Assembly (NCBI RefSeq): GCF_004006015.1
Contig: NZ_CP034766.1
Location: forward strand, 1,831,001-1,895,000
Origin: Rhodococcus sp. X156
Lineage (GTDB): Bacteria; Actinomycetota; Actinomycetes; Mycobacteriales; Mycobacteriaceae
DNA: 64,000 bases
Direction: 5' to 3'
The notes under the pieces were generated by a model that saw only the letters and a list, made by a program, of their open reading frames with translations, was not told where the DNA came from and made no database searches. Position 1 is the stretch's first letter. Every line of letters begins with the position of its first letter. A program made the position numbers and the translations under genes. Positions 43,187 to 51,116 of the stretch are shown in pieces.

Positions 43187-44928
43187 GCCGGGATCGCCCA
43201 CATCGGGTTGGTGTAGAACCACAGGTCCTGCCACGGGTCGGCGTCGCCCACCACGTCCTGGGCCGGGCCGGCGGGATCCACGGCCGCACCCAGGAGCCCG
43301 GGTGCGAGCCGGTTGCCGTCCGAGCCGCGCAGGCGGACGTAGAACGCCTCGTCCAGCCGGCCCAGCGGGTAGGAGATCCGGATCTCGCCGGTGCGGCCGC
43401 GCACGTCGAAGGTCTGGTCCACCCGGGTGCGCGGCGCGGTGAACACGTCCCGGTCGCCCACCGGGCCGGTGACCGCCCCGCGGATGACGTCGATCTTGGC
43501 CAGTCGCGGCAGCAGCTCCGACCAGTTCGGGGTGTCGGCGGGAACCACGGTGATGACCAGCTCGACCTGGCTGCCGCGGCGAGCGGTGAGCATCCCGCCC
43601 AGGGGTACTTCCCGGTTGCCGGCCCGCAGCCGCACGTCCAGGGACTCCAGCAGCCGCCCGTGGTCCACCCACACCCGTCCGGCGCGCAGGCCGTCCATCA
43701 CCGCTGCGTAGGAGAAGTCGGTGGCACCCACGTGGGTGCGGCTGTAGTAGCCGGGCCAGAAGTCGCCGCTGCCCAGGTTGGGTCCCGCGGTGCGGTAGGT
43801 GGGCTCGCCGTAGCGGCCCGCCGTGGCGAAGGTGTTCTCCCCGCGCACCGAGGTGTCGGCGTAGACGCTGTGCGAGTCGGAGTTGGCGCTGATCCACCAC
43901 GGCTTGCCCTCGGCGAGCAGGCTGTCCCACAGCCCGCCCACGGTGGAGGTCATCCAGTCGAACCCACCGAAGGTGCGGTAGCTCTCCAGCGGGTAGCCGG
44001 GGAAGCTGCCGGGGCCGGGGCTGCCGTCGTAGTAGCCGCGGCCGCCGCCGGGTCCGTAGGCCTTGGGCATGCCAGCAGCCTGGTGTCCGGGGGCACCTTC
44101 CATGCCGATGGCGATCCTCGGCTCGGCGTCGCGCCACCCGCGGATCTCGTGCGGGGAGTCGATGCCCTTGCGGGCCGGGTGGTTGGCCAGCATCAGTGCG
44201 TCCTGCACCCGGCGCCGGCTCACCGAGCCGGCCAGGAAGTGCAGGCCCTGGATGGCCCGCTGCTCGTTCAGCGCCGCGGTGGCCAGCGGGGAGCCGTCGT
44301 AGTCGACCTCGAACTGCTTGAGCACCGCCACCTCGTTGCGGCCGGGGTGCACGAAGACGGTGCCGTGCTCGGCGGCGGGGATGTTCCACTCCAGGCCCTG
44401 GAACACCAGAGTGTCCGGGGTGTCTCTGCGTGCGGCGACGATGTCGGGGTTGACCTTCTCCACGCCGATGCGGGCGTGCACCTCGCTGCCGTGATCGGTG
44501 ATCACCACCCAGTCGAGGCCGTAGGCGTTGGCGTGGCGCACCTGGTCGATCACCCGGTACTGGCCGTCGGAGGAGAACTGGGTGTGGATGTGGTGGTCGC
44601 CGGCCAGCCAGGTGTAGCCACCGCGCGGGACGCGGCCGCTGCCACGCCCGCCCAGCGGGGATGCGGCAGCCGAGCCGATGCCCGTGGAGGCCGTCACCCC
44701 GAGCACTGCTGCGCCGGCGCCGAGCAGCCCGGCCGAGCGCAGGAAGCGTCGGCGGTCCACGGCGGCCGGCGGCAGCTCGCTGGTGGGGACGGCGGGGTCC
44801 AGCGCCGGCGGCAGCGGCTCGCTGTCGGGGTTGTCGTGGCTGTGGCTGTGCGGGTGGCCGTGCCCGTGAGTCTGGCTGTGCCCGTGCGTGTGGCTGTGGC
44901 CGTGTGCTGAGCCGTGCTCGTGTCCCAT
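43183..44928 (-). CDS. Tat-exported PHP-domain protein with His-rich N-terminus
   Basis: The 581-residue protein has a PHP phosphoesterase domain with GDHHIHTQFSSDG and VITDHGSEVH and further metal-ligand histidines (VFVHPGRNE). A Tat signal with RRRFLR (residues 59-64) followed by a hydrophobic stretch implies export of a folded, metal-loaded enzyme. Before it lies a 58-residue extension in which 13 of the first 31 residues are histidine. An AAGGA site 6 bases before ATG 44928 supports translation of this extension. It is followed by a coupled hypothetical gene. The substrate is unknown. Confidence 0.85.
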   Translation of the reverse strand: MGHEHGSAHGHSHTHGHSQTHGHGHPHSHSHDNPDSEPLPPALDPAVPTSELPPAAVDRRRFLRSAGLLGAGAAVLGVTASTGIGSAAASPLGGRGSGRVPRGGYTWLAGDHHIHTQFSSDGQYRVIDQVRHANAYGLDWVVITDHGSEVHARIGVEKVNPDIVAARRDTPDTLVFQGLEWNIPAAEHGTVFVHPGRNEVAVLKQFEVDYDGSPLATAALNEQRAIQGLHFLAGSVSRRRVQDALMLANHPARKGIDSPHEIRGWRDAEPRIAIGMEGAPGHQAAGMPKAYGPGGGRGYYDGSPGPGSFPGYPLESYRTFGGFDWMTSTVGGLWDSLLAEGKPWWISANSDSHSVYADTSVRGENTFATAGRYGEPTYRTAGPNLGSGDFWPGYYSRTHVGATDFSYAAVMDGLRAGRVWVDHGRLLESLDVRLRAGNREVPLGGMLTARRGSQVELVITVVPADTPNWSELLPRLAKIDVIRGAVTGPVGDRDVFTAPRTRVDQTFDVRGRTGEIRISYPLGRLDEAFYVRLRGSDGNRLAPGLLGAAVDPAGPAQDVVGDADPWQDLWFYTNPMWAIPA

Positions 44929-45078
44929 GCCGATCCTTCGCGCAGTGGTGGCTACCAGGCCCCGTCGGCCCCACAGGCAACATAGGAAACAGCTGCGACC
45001 AGCAGGCCTCCGTCCGGTGTCCGCAAGGCCAACGCCGAGTGACGATCACGCGCGTCGTGTCCCTGGTCGGGGTGGCTG

Positions 45079-46380
45079 CTACGGGGCGACGAGCAGACCG
45101 GCGAAGTCGGCGGCCGGCACCGGTGGTGCCCACAGGTAGCCCTGGCCGTGGGTGCAGCCGAGCTGCTGGGCCAGCTCGGCCTGCTCGGTGGTTTCCAGCC
45201 CGCTGATCACCACGTGCAGGTCCTGGCCGCGAGCGAGGTCGACGAGCCCGCGCACCACGGCGTCGCCCACCCGGGTGCCCAGCTGGGAGCACACCGCCCG
45301 GTCGATCTTGATGCCGTCCACGGGCAGTCGCAGCACGTCCTCGCTGCGCAGCTGCGACCTCTCGCCGACCCCGCCGCCGAAGGCGTCGAGCAGCACCCGG
45401 AACCCCTGCTCGTGCAGGGCGGCGAAGTAGCTGGTGCCGCCCACGTGCGCTGCCATCAGGGCCGGCTCGGTCATCTCCAGCGTGACGGCCGAGGGCGGTA
45501 CCCCGACCGAGGCGACCGCGGCGGTGAGCCGGGAGACGCAGTCCGGGTGGTTGAAGTGCTTGGCGGAGATGTTCGCGCTCAGCCTCAGACCGGGGTAACC
45601 ACCCCGCCACTGCGCCAGCTCCACCGCGGCACGCCCCAGGACGGCGAGGTCGAGGTCGATGACGAGCTCGGTGTCCTCGGCCAGCCCCAGGAAGTGGCCG
45701 GGCACGAGCACCCCGCGGGTGGGGTGCACCCACCGGGCCAGGGTCTCCACCGCCTGCGCCTCGCCCGTGCTCAGCTCCACCACCGGCTGGTAGTAGGGCA
45801 CCACCTGACCCCGGACCACGGCGTTGGCGAGCTCGTGGGCGTCGGTGAGCACGCCAGACGGGCCCAGCCGGGTGCTGGTTCGCAGCCGCTCCAGCTGCCG
45901 CTGGACCACCGCCGCCATGCTCACCAGCTCGTCGAGCTGCTGGCCGGTGACAGTGCGCGGGCGGGTGTCCACCAGGCAGAGCGTGCCCACCACCGTGCCG
46001 GTGCTGTCCCACAGCGGGGCCGCGACGTAGGCGCGCATCCCGGGCACCCCGGTGCCGGTGTCCACCAGGTGCCCGGCGACCAGCGGGCGGGCCGTCCTGG
46101 CCACCTCGTCGGTGAGCGCCGTCCACCCCGGCGCGCTGCCCAGCTGTGCACCCACGGAGGCGATGGTGTGGCGGGTCTCGGAGTCGACGTGCACCACGTC
46201 CACCGAGGCCACGGCGATGGTGGGCCCGCGGCGGGCGTCCAGGACGGTCAGCAGCGCCACCGGGAAGGCGAACCGCGCCGCGACCAGGGTGACCAGCTGG
46301 TGCAGGTCGGGATCGTGTGGCGCCGTCTCCAGGTAGCGCAGCGACGCCCTGGTGCGGCTCCGGTCCGGGCCACCGCCCAT
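45079..46380 (-). CDS. GAF-EAL protein with a degenerate EAL site
   Basis: The 433-residue protein has an N-terminal GAF domain (about 20-165) and a C-terminal EAL-type domain (about 180-425). Key phosphodiesterase residues are altered: the EAL motif is ETL, the DDFGTG loop is DAFGGG, and the late AEGVE motif reads ISGLE. It is probably a c-di-GMP sensor or an inactive scaffold, not an enzyme. An alternative is blue-light or other ligand response through the GAF domain. No GGDEF domain is present. Confidence 0.88.
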   Translation of the reverse strand: MGGGPDRSRTRASLRYLETAPHDPDLHQLVTLVAARFAFPVALLTVLDARRGPTIAVASVDVVHVDSETRHTIASVGAQLGSAPGWTALTDEVARTARPLVAGHLVDTGTGVPGMRAYVAAPLWDSTGTVVGTLCLVDTRPRTVTGQQLDELVSMAAVVQRQLERLRTSTRLGPSGVLTDAHELANAVVRGQVVPYYQPVVELSTGEAQAVETLARWVHPTRGVLVPGHFLGLAEDTELVIDLDLAVLGRAAVELAQWRGGYPGLRLSANISAKHFNHPDCVSRLTAAVASVGVPPSAVTLEMTEPALMAAHVGGTSYFAALHEQGFRVLLDAFGGGVGERSQLRSEDVLRLPVDGIKIDRAVCSQLGTRVGDAVVRGLVDLARGQDLHVVISGLETTEQAELAQQLGCTHGQGYLWAPPVPAADFAGLLVAP

Positions 46381-46486
46381 CGCGCACCACCTGACCTCTC
46401 GGTCGAGCTGTGCCGGCCTCTCCTCGACGCTAGCAAAGCCGCGCGTGCAACCCGGAAAGCGTTGTGTGGCAGTGCACTTGCTGCGC

Positions 46487-47488
46487 TCAGCGGTGGACCG
46501 GGTGCTGCTGGAGGGCCGTCGCCAGCGCCACCGCGTCGGGCATCCCGGCGCGGGCGCCCACCGCCGTCACCGCGAGCGCGGCCGCGGTGACGGCGGTGTG
46601 CACCGCAGTGGCCAGCGGGTCGCCGGCGGCCAGGCGGGTGGCGAGCACGCCGTTGAAGGTGTCCCCCGCGCCGGTGGTGTCACGGACGTCGGCTGGCCGG
46701 GCCGGCAGGTGCGTGCCGGCCACGCCGGGCTCGAGCACGAACACGCCCTCCCCACCCAGGGTGACCACGCAGGCAGCCCCCGAGCGGCCCACGATGGCCC
46801 CGGCCGCGAGCTCGGCGGCGTGCACGCGTGGTGGCGGCTCCGCCTCCGCGGCGGTGCGCTCCGGTGCCGGGCTGCCCAGCATCGCCGCCAGCTGCGCACC
46901 CTCGGTGGTGTTGGGCGTGAGCACCGGGCCCAGCGCGAGCAGCTCCACCACCTCCGCCGTCACCGGTGCGGGGTTGAGCACGCAGCGCACCCCCGCCGCG
47001 ACGGCCAGCTCGACGGCGTGGGTGAGCACGGCGGGGCTGATCTCGGTGGACACCAGCACGCAGTCGGCCCCGGTCAGCGCCCGGCGCAGCGCGCCGTCCA
47101 CGTCTCGGGCGGTCATGAACACGTTGGCCCCGGCGCCCACCGCGATCTGGTTCTCCCCCGCCGCGTCCACCACGATCAGCGCGACCCCGGTGGACTGCTC
47201 CGGGATCACCACCACGCCGCTCACGTCGACGCCCTCGGCCGCCAGGTCGGCGGTGGCCGCGGTGCCACTGTCGTCGTCGCCCACCGCACCCACCAGCCGC
47301 ACCACTGCACCCGCGCGGGCCGCCGCCACGGCCGCGTTGGCGCCCTTGCCGCCACCGTGGCGGTGCATGCGCGGACCCACCACGGTCTCCCCCGGCCCGG
47401 GCAGCCGATCAGCCCTCACCACCATGTCCACGTTGATGGCGCCGACCACCACCACCACAGGCCGAGCCTGCTCGTCGAGCCTCGTCAT
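46487..47488 (-). CDS. rbsK: Ribokinase (PfkB family)
   Basis: Ribokinase phosphorylates D-ribose at O5. The 333-residue protein has the first signature GGGKGANAAVAAARAG and the second DTTGAGDTFNGVLATRLA with the catalytic aspartate, plus INVDMV near the N-terminus. A closely related sugar kinase is possible because no ribose transporter or regulator is adjacent. ATG 47488 is chosen; the longer frame to 47710 lacks kinase sequence. Residues about 230-250 contain a Glu/Pro-rich insert. Confidence 0.9.
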   Translation of the reverse strand: MTRLDEQARPVVVVVGAINVDMVVRADRLPGPGETVVGPRMHRHGGGKGANAAVAAARAGAVVRLVGAVGDDDSGTAATADLAAEGVDVSGVVVIPEQSTGVALIVVDAAGENQIAVGAGANVFMTARDVDGALRRALTGADCVLVSTEISPAVLTHAVELAVAAGVRCVLNPAPVTAEVVELLALGPVLTPNTTEGAQLAAMLGSPAPERTAAEAEPPPRVHAAELAAGAIVGRSGAACVVTLGGEGVFVLEPGVAGTHLPARPADVRDTTGAGDTFNGVLATRLAAGDPLATAVHTAVTAAALAVTAVGARAGMPDAVALATALQQHPVHR

Positions 47489-47609
47489 CGCTGTCCGTTC
47501 CTGTCGCCACGCCCGCCCGTCAGCGGGGCGCACCCGGTCATGCCCCACCGCGCCACCGCGTCCAGGGCCGCAGGGGTGGGGGTTGTGCGCTGTGCCAGTC
47601 TCCGCCCGG

Positions 47610-49796
47610 TCAGCGGGGGGCGTCGACCAGTCCCCCGACACCCCAGGCGGGCACGGGGCCGCCAGTGAGAGCGGGCACCGCCAGCTCGGCCAGCTCGACG
47701 AGCGCCGCACGCACCGCGTCCGCCAGCGACCACACGTCCGGCACCGCCTGCGGGCAGGCGGTGAAGCCGAAGTCGACGTGGCCGTCGTAGGACATCACCG
47801 TGATGTTCAGTCCACCGCTGACGTCGCTGATCGGCGTGAGCGGGAAGGTGCCGGTCACCCTGGCGCCGCCGGCGTACAGCGCCAGCTGCGGGCCGGGCAC
47901 GTTGGAGATGAGCAGGTTGAACGGCAGCGCCACCTCGGCGGCGGCCCGGAACAGCGCGCGCGAGGCCACTCCGTGCAGCACCTGCGGAAGCAGCGCGCTC
48001 GCGTCCTCCATCAGCGAGGTGGTGGAGCCGCTGAAGCGCTCCTTGGCCGCGGCCAGCGAGGTGTGCAGCAGGCGCACGCGCTCGGCCGGGTCGGGCTCGT
48101 GGGTGGGCAGCGCCGCCAGCATGAAGGAGATCCGGTTGCCCGCGGTGCCACGCTGCTCGGGCGTGCGCACCGACACCGGCATCCCCGCCACCAGCGGCGA
48201 CTCCGGCAGCGCGTCGTGGTCCACCAACCAGCGGCGCAGGGCGGTGGTGCACATGGCCATCACCACGTCGTTGACGGTGAGACCGAGGGCGTTCTTGACC
48301 GCCTTCACCTCGTCCAGGGGCACGGAGAGGAACGCGAACGTGCGCTCAGCGGTGATGCGCCGGTTCAGCGGGGTGGACGGCGGGGCGGGTGCCCGCGGGG
48401 GCCGAGGCGGGGTGCTGCGCAGGCCGGTGGCCCGGGACAACCGGGACACCGCTGACTCCAGCGCCCGCGCCCCGGGCACGCTGGCCGCCCCGGGCACGTC
48501 CAGCACGTGCGGCACCAGGTGTGGCGCGCTCCGCAGCAGCGACACGGGCAGGGTCGCGGCCCGCCAGAAGCCGCGCCCGGCCAGCTCGGCCGGTCCGGGA
48601 GCTGAGCCGCTGACGTGCGGTGCGGCCGGGCCAGGGGGTGCGACCGGGCCGGGGCACGGCGTGAGGTCCAGGATCGCGGCCATGATCTCGGCGCCGGAGA
48701 CGCCGTCGATCACCGAGTGGTGGATCTTGGTGTAGATCGCCTGCAGGCCACCGGCCAGCCCGGACACCAGGTAGCTCTCCCAGAGCGGGCGGTCCCGGTC
48801 CAGCGGGGACTCGGCGAGCGAGGCCACCGCCTCGCCCAGCTGCGCGTCGCGGCCGGGGGCAGGCAGCGCCACCTCCCGGACGTGGTGGTCCAGGTCGAGC
48901 GTGCTCACCTCCTCCCAGTAGGGCAGGTCCAGGCCCAGCGGGACCTCCCGCAGCCGCCAGCGCAGCGGCGGGGCCAGGTGCAGCCGGGACCGGAACAGCT
49001 CGCGCAGCCCCGCCACGGTGAGCACCCCGCCGGAGACCTCGCTGGGGTCGACGATGAGGAGGTTGCCGATGTGGGTGGTGGTGGTGGCGTTCTCGGCGTT
49101 GAGGAACTGCACGTCCAGCGGGCTGAGCTGGCGGACCAGCCGGCCCCGGCTGGGCGTGCCCGGCGGTGCCGCGGTGGTCGCCGCGCCGGGGGCGCGCGCA
49201 GGCACCGGCCGGGTCGGGGCGGTCACCGCGGCCAGCAGCTCCAGCAGCGCGGGGATGCGGGCCAGCTCACCCTCGGTGAAGGGCGCCCAGCGCCTCCGGA
49301 CCAGCAGGCGACGGCCATCCGCCAGCCGCACCACCACGGAGTGACCGCCGGCGGGGACGGCGGTGTCGGGGGTGGCGCCGGCGGGCAGGTAGGTGACCGT
49401 GTCGGCGGCCAGCACCCGGCGCATCGCCACCTGCTCGCTGCAGCGCCCGGCGAGGAGGTCGGTGGCGGCGCGCAGCACCGTGGTCTCGGTGTCCACCAGC
49501 TCCTCCACCGACGCCGGGCTCATCCCGATGAACCGCGCGCCCTGTGCCTGCACCAGCGCCACCAGCTCGGCCTCCTCGAGACCCTGGGGCGTGCGCAGCA
49601 CCAGCTCGTCGACCACCCGCCCGGCCTGGTCGAGCTCGGTGGGCTCGCCGGCCACCGGCAGCACCGAGACCCCCAGCAGGTTGCACCCCCGCGCCGAGAG
49701 CGAGGTCACCAGCGCGGCCAGGGTGCCCGGCCGGTCCACCAGCTGGGCCCGCAGGCGCCACGTCTGACCGGCCGCGTGCAGCTCATCCCATTCCAT
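47610..49796 (-). CDS. WS/DGAT acyltransferase with N-terminal ACT domain
   Basis: The 728-residue protein has two parts. Residues about 5-90 form an ACT-like domain (WRLRAQLVDRPGTLAALVTS). Residues about 240-725 form a wax ester synthase/diacylglycerol acyltransferase: LSPLDVQFLNAENATTTTHI, the catalytic HHSVIDG in TKIHHSVIDGVSG, and NVPGPQLALYAGGAR. WS/DGATs make triacylglycerols or wax esters from acyl-CoA. The usual length is 450-480 residues, so about 240 N-terminal residues are extra. ATG 49796 is preferred; the longer frame to 49907 overlaps the divergent promoter region. Confidence 0.9.
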   Translation of the reverse strand: MEWDELHAAGQTWRLRAQLVDRPGTLAALVTSLSARGCNLLGVSVLPVAGEPTELDQAGRVVDELVLRTPQGLEEAELVALVQAQGARFIGMSPASVEELVDTETTVLRAATDLLAGRCSEQVAMRRVLAADTVTYLPAGATPDTAVPAGGHSVVVRLADGRRLLVRRRWAPFTEGELARIPALLELLAAVTAPTRPVPARAPGAATTAAPPGTPSRGRLVRQLSPLDVQFLNAENATTTTHIGNLLIVDPSEVSGGVLTVAGLRELFRSRLHLAPPLRWRLREVPLGLDLPYWEEVSTLDLDHHVREVALPAPGRDAQLGEAVASLAESPLDRDRPLWESYLVSGLAGGLQAIYTKIHHSVIDGVSGAEIMAAILDLTPCPGPVAPPGPAAPHVSGSAPGPAELAGRGFWRAATLPVSLLRSAPHLVPHVLDVPGAASVPGARALESAVSRLSRATGLRSTPPRPPRAPAPPSTPLNRRITAERTFAFLSVPLDEVKAVKNALGLTVNDVVMAMCTTALRRWLVDHDALPESPLVAGMPVSVRTPEQRGTAGNRISFMLAALPTHEPDPAERVRLLHTSLAAAKERFSGSTTSLMEDASALLPQVLHGVASRALFRAAAEVALPFNLLISNVPGPQLALYAGGARVTGTFPLTPISDVSGGLNITVMSYDGHVDFGFTACPQAVPDVWSLADAVRAALVELAELAVPALTGGPVPAWGVGGLVDAPR

Positions 49797-49897
49797 GCGG
49801 CCAGTGTCGGCGGCAGAGGTTGCCCCTGCGTCACCCTGATATTTCGGGCAGGTTAGAGGGCGCGCAGACAGCGACGAGACCAGTGGAGGGAGCCGGC

Positions 49898-50461
49898 ATG
49901 GCCGCACCGGAGGAGCGCCCGCCCCGGTCGGGGGTGCAGACCGTGGAGCTGCTCCTCGACGCGGGCCTGGACGACGGGGTGCGCCAGCTCTGGGACCGGC
50001 TGATCGCCGCCGGGCAGCACAGCCAGGGGGTGCGCACGGACAGCTCCAACCGCCCGCACGTCACCCTGGCCGTCGCCCGCCACCTCGACTCCGCGCTGGA
50101 GCCGGCGATCACCGCGGCAGTGGCCGCCGCGCTGCCGCTGCCGCTGACGCTGGGCGGGCTGCTGGTGTTTCCGGCGGGGCGGGCGACGACCCTGGCGTGT
50201 GCGGTGGTGCCCTCGGCGGCGCTGCTGGCCCTGCACGCCGCGGTGAGCGCGGTGGTGGGGGTGCACCTGCCGCACACCGCTCCCGGCGCGTGGTCCCCGC
50301 ACGTCACGCTGGCTCGGCGGGTGCGCCCCGAGCAGCTGGGGCCAGCGGTGCAGGTGCTCGGCCGGGCCGAGCTGGCTGGTACCGCCGCGGCGGCCCGCCG
50401 CTGGGACGGCACCGCGCGCCGCGAGTGGCTGCTGCAGGAGCCGTGCCGCCCGCCCGCCTGA
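49898..50461 (+). CDS. 2'-5' RNA ligase-like 2H phosphoesterase
   Basis: The 187-residue protein has the two HxT motifs of the 2H family: NRPHVTLAVAR and SPHVTLARRV. Members are RNA 2',3'-cyclic phosphodiesterases or ligases (LigT/ThpR). A GGAGGG ribosome site precedes ATG 49898. It is divergent from the WS/DGAT gene, with an AT-rich patch (GATATTT near 49839) that may hold the promoters. Physiological substrate is unclear. Confidence 0.85.
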   Translation: MAAPEERPPRSGVQTVELLLDAGLDDGVRQLWDRLIAAGQHSQGVRTDSSNRPHVTLAVARHLDSALEPAITAAVAAALPLPLTLGGLLVFPAGRATTLACAVVPSAALLALHAAVSAVVGVHLPHTAPGAWSPHVTLARRVRPEQLGPAVQVLGRAELAGTAAAARRWDGTARREWLLQEPCRPPA

Positions 50462-50554
50462 GGCACGAGCGATCAAGGCGCGCGCCAGGCACACTGGGGC
50501 CGCATGAGCTGTCGCGGGCGACGCCCCGGCGCGCCGGCGGGTCGGACCGCGAGG

Positions 50555-51013
50555 TCACGGACGTGCGGCGCGTCCTCCCAGTGCGGTGACCAGCTCGACC
50601 AGCAGTGCTCGCAGGGCCTCGTGGTCGGAGACCGCGCCGGCCAGCACGGCGTCGGCGTGCTGCGCGGCCACCACCTGCTCGTGCACGGCACGACCAGCGT
50701 CGGTGAGACGCACCAGCTGACGCCGCTCGTCGGCGGGATCGAGGGTGCGGGTGAGCAGCTGGGCGCGCTCGAGGCGCTCCACCGTGCGGCTGATGGTCTG
50801 GTCGGTCACCCGGCAGGCCCGCGCCAGCTCGCGCTGGGACAACGGGCCGGAGCGCAGGCTGTGCAGCGCGATCATGCCGGCGTGGGTGAGCCCGTGCCGG
50901 GCCAGCTGGGCCTCCCACGAGTGCTCCACCAGCCGGGCCGCGGTGGAGAGCAGCCGCCCGGTGGGCCAGCCCCGCACGTCCTCAGCCACCTCCGCAGGCA
51001 CGTCGTCCGGCAT
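50555..51013 (-). CDS. MarR-family transcriptional regulator
   Basis: The 152-residue protein has the MarR winged helix: LSQRELARACRVTDQTISRT as the helix-turn-helix and a wing near DERRQLVRLTDAGR. It lies head to head with mmpL, 103 bases apart. A perfect palindrome between them is a likely operator for both genes. An AAGGGGAG site precedes ATG 51013. Confidence 0.93.
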   Translation of the reverse strand: MPDDVPAEVAEDVRGWPTGRLLSTAARLVEHSWEAQLARHGLTHAGMIALHSLRSGPLSQRELARACRVTDQTISRTVERLERAQLLTRTLDPADERRQLVRLTDAGRAVHEQVVAAQHADAVLAGAVSDHEALRALLVELVTALGGRAARP

Positions 51014-51030
51014 CGCCGCTCCCCTTCCGA

Positions 51031-51059
51031 TTGCGATGTTCAGCAGGCTGAACAATAAT
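51031..51059 (+). promoter_or_regulatory. mmpL promoter with MarR operator in its spacer
   Basis: TTGCGA (51031-51036), a 17-base spacer and AATAAT (51054-51059) form a good housekeeping promoter, with five of six -10 bases. The perfect 18-base palindrome TGTTCAGCAGGCTGAACA (51037-51054) fills the spacer exactly. A dimer bound there would block RNA polymerase. Confidence 0.75.
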
Positions 51060-51116
51060 CCCGAACACGACGACACCCGCACGAGGCGCCGCCCGCGACC
51101 GACCCTGGGAGCACAC

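Noticed and set aside
42578-46390. A continuous 1270-codon minus-strand open frame
   Set aside because: It runs antisense-in-frame through the PHP and EAL genes; only its last 202 codons look like a real protein and are annotated.
49800-49897. Divergent promoter pair between the WS/DGAT and 2H phosphoesterase genes
   Set aside because: An AT-rich patch exists, but no hexamer pair with acceptable spacing could be fixed on either strand.
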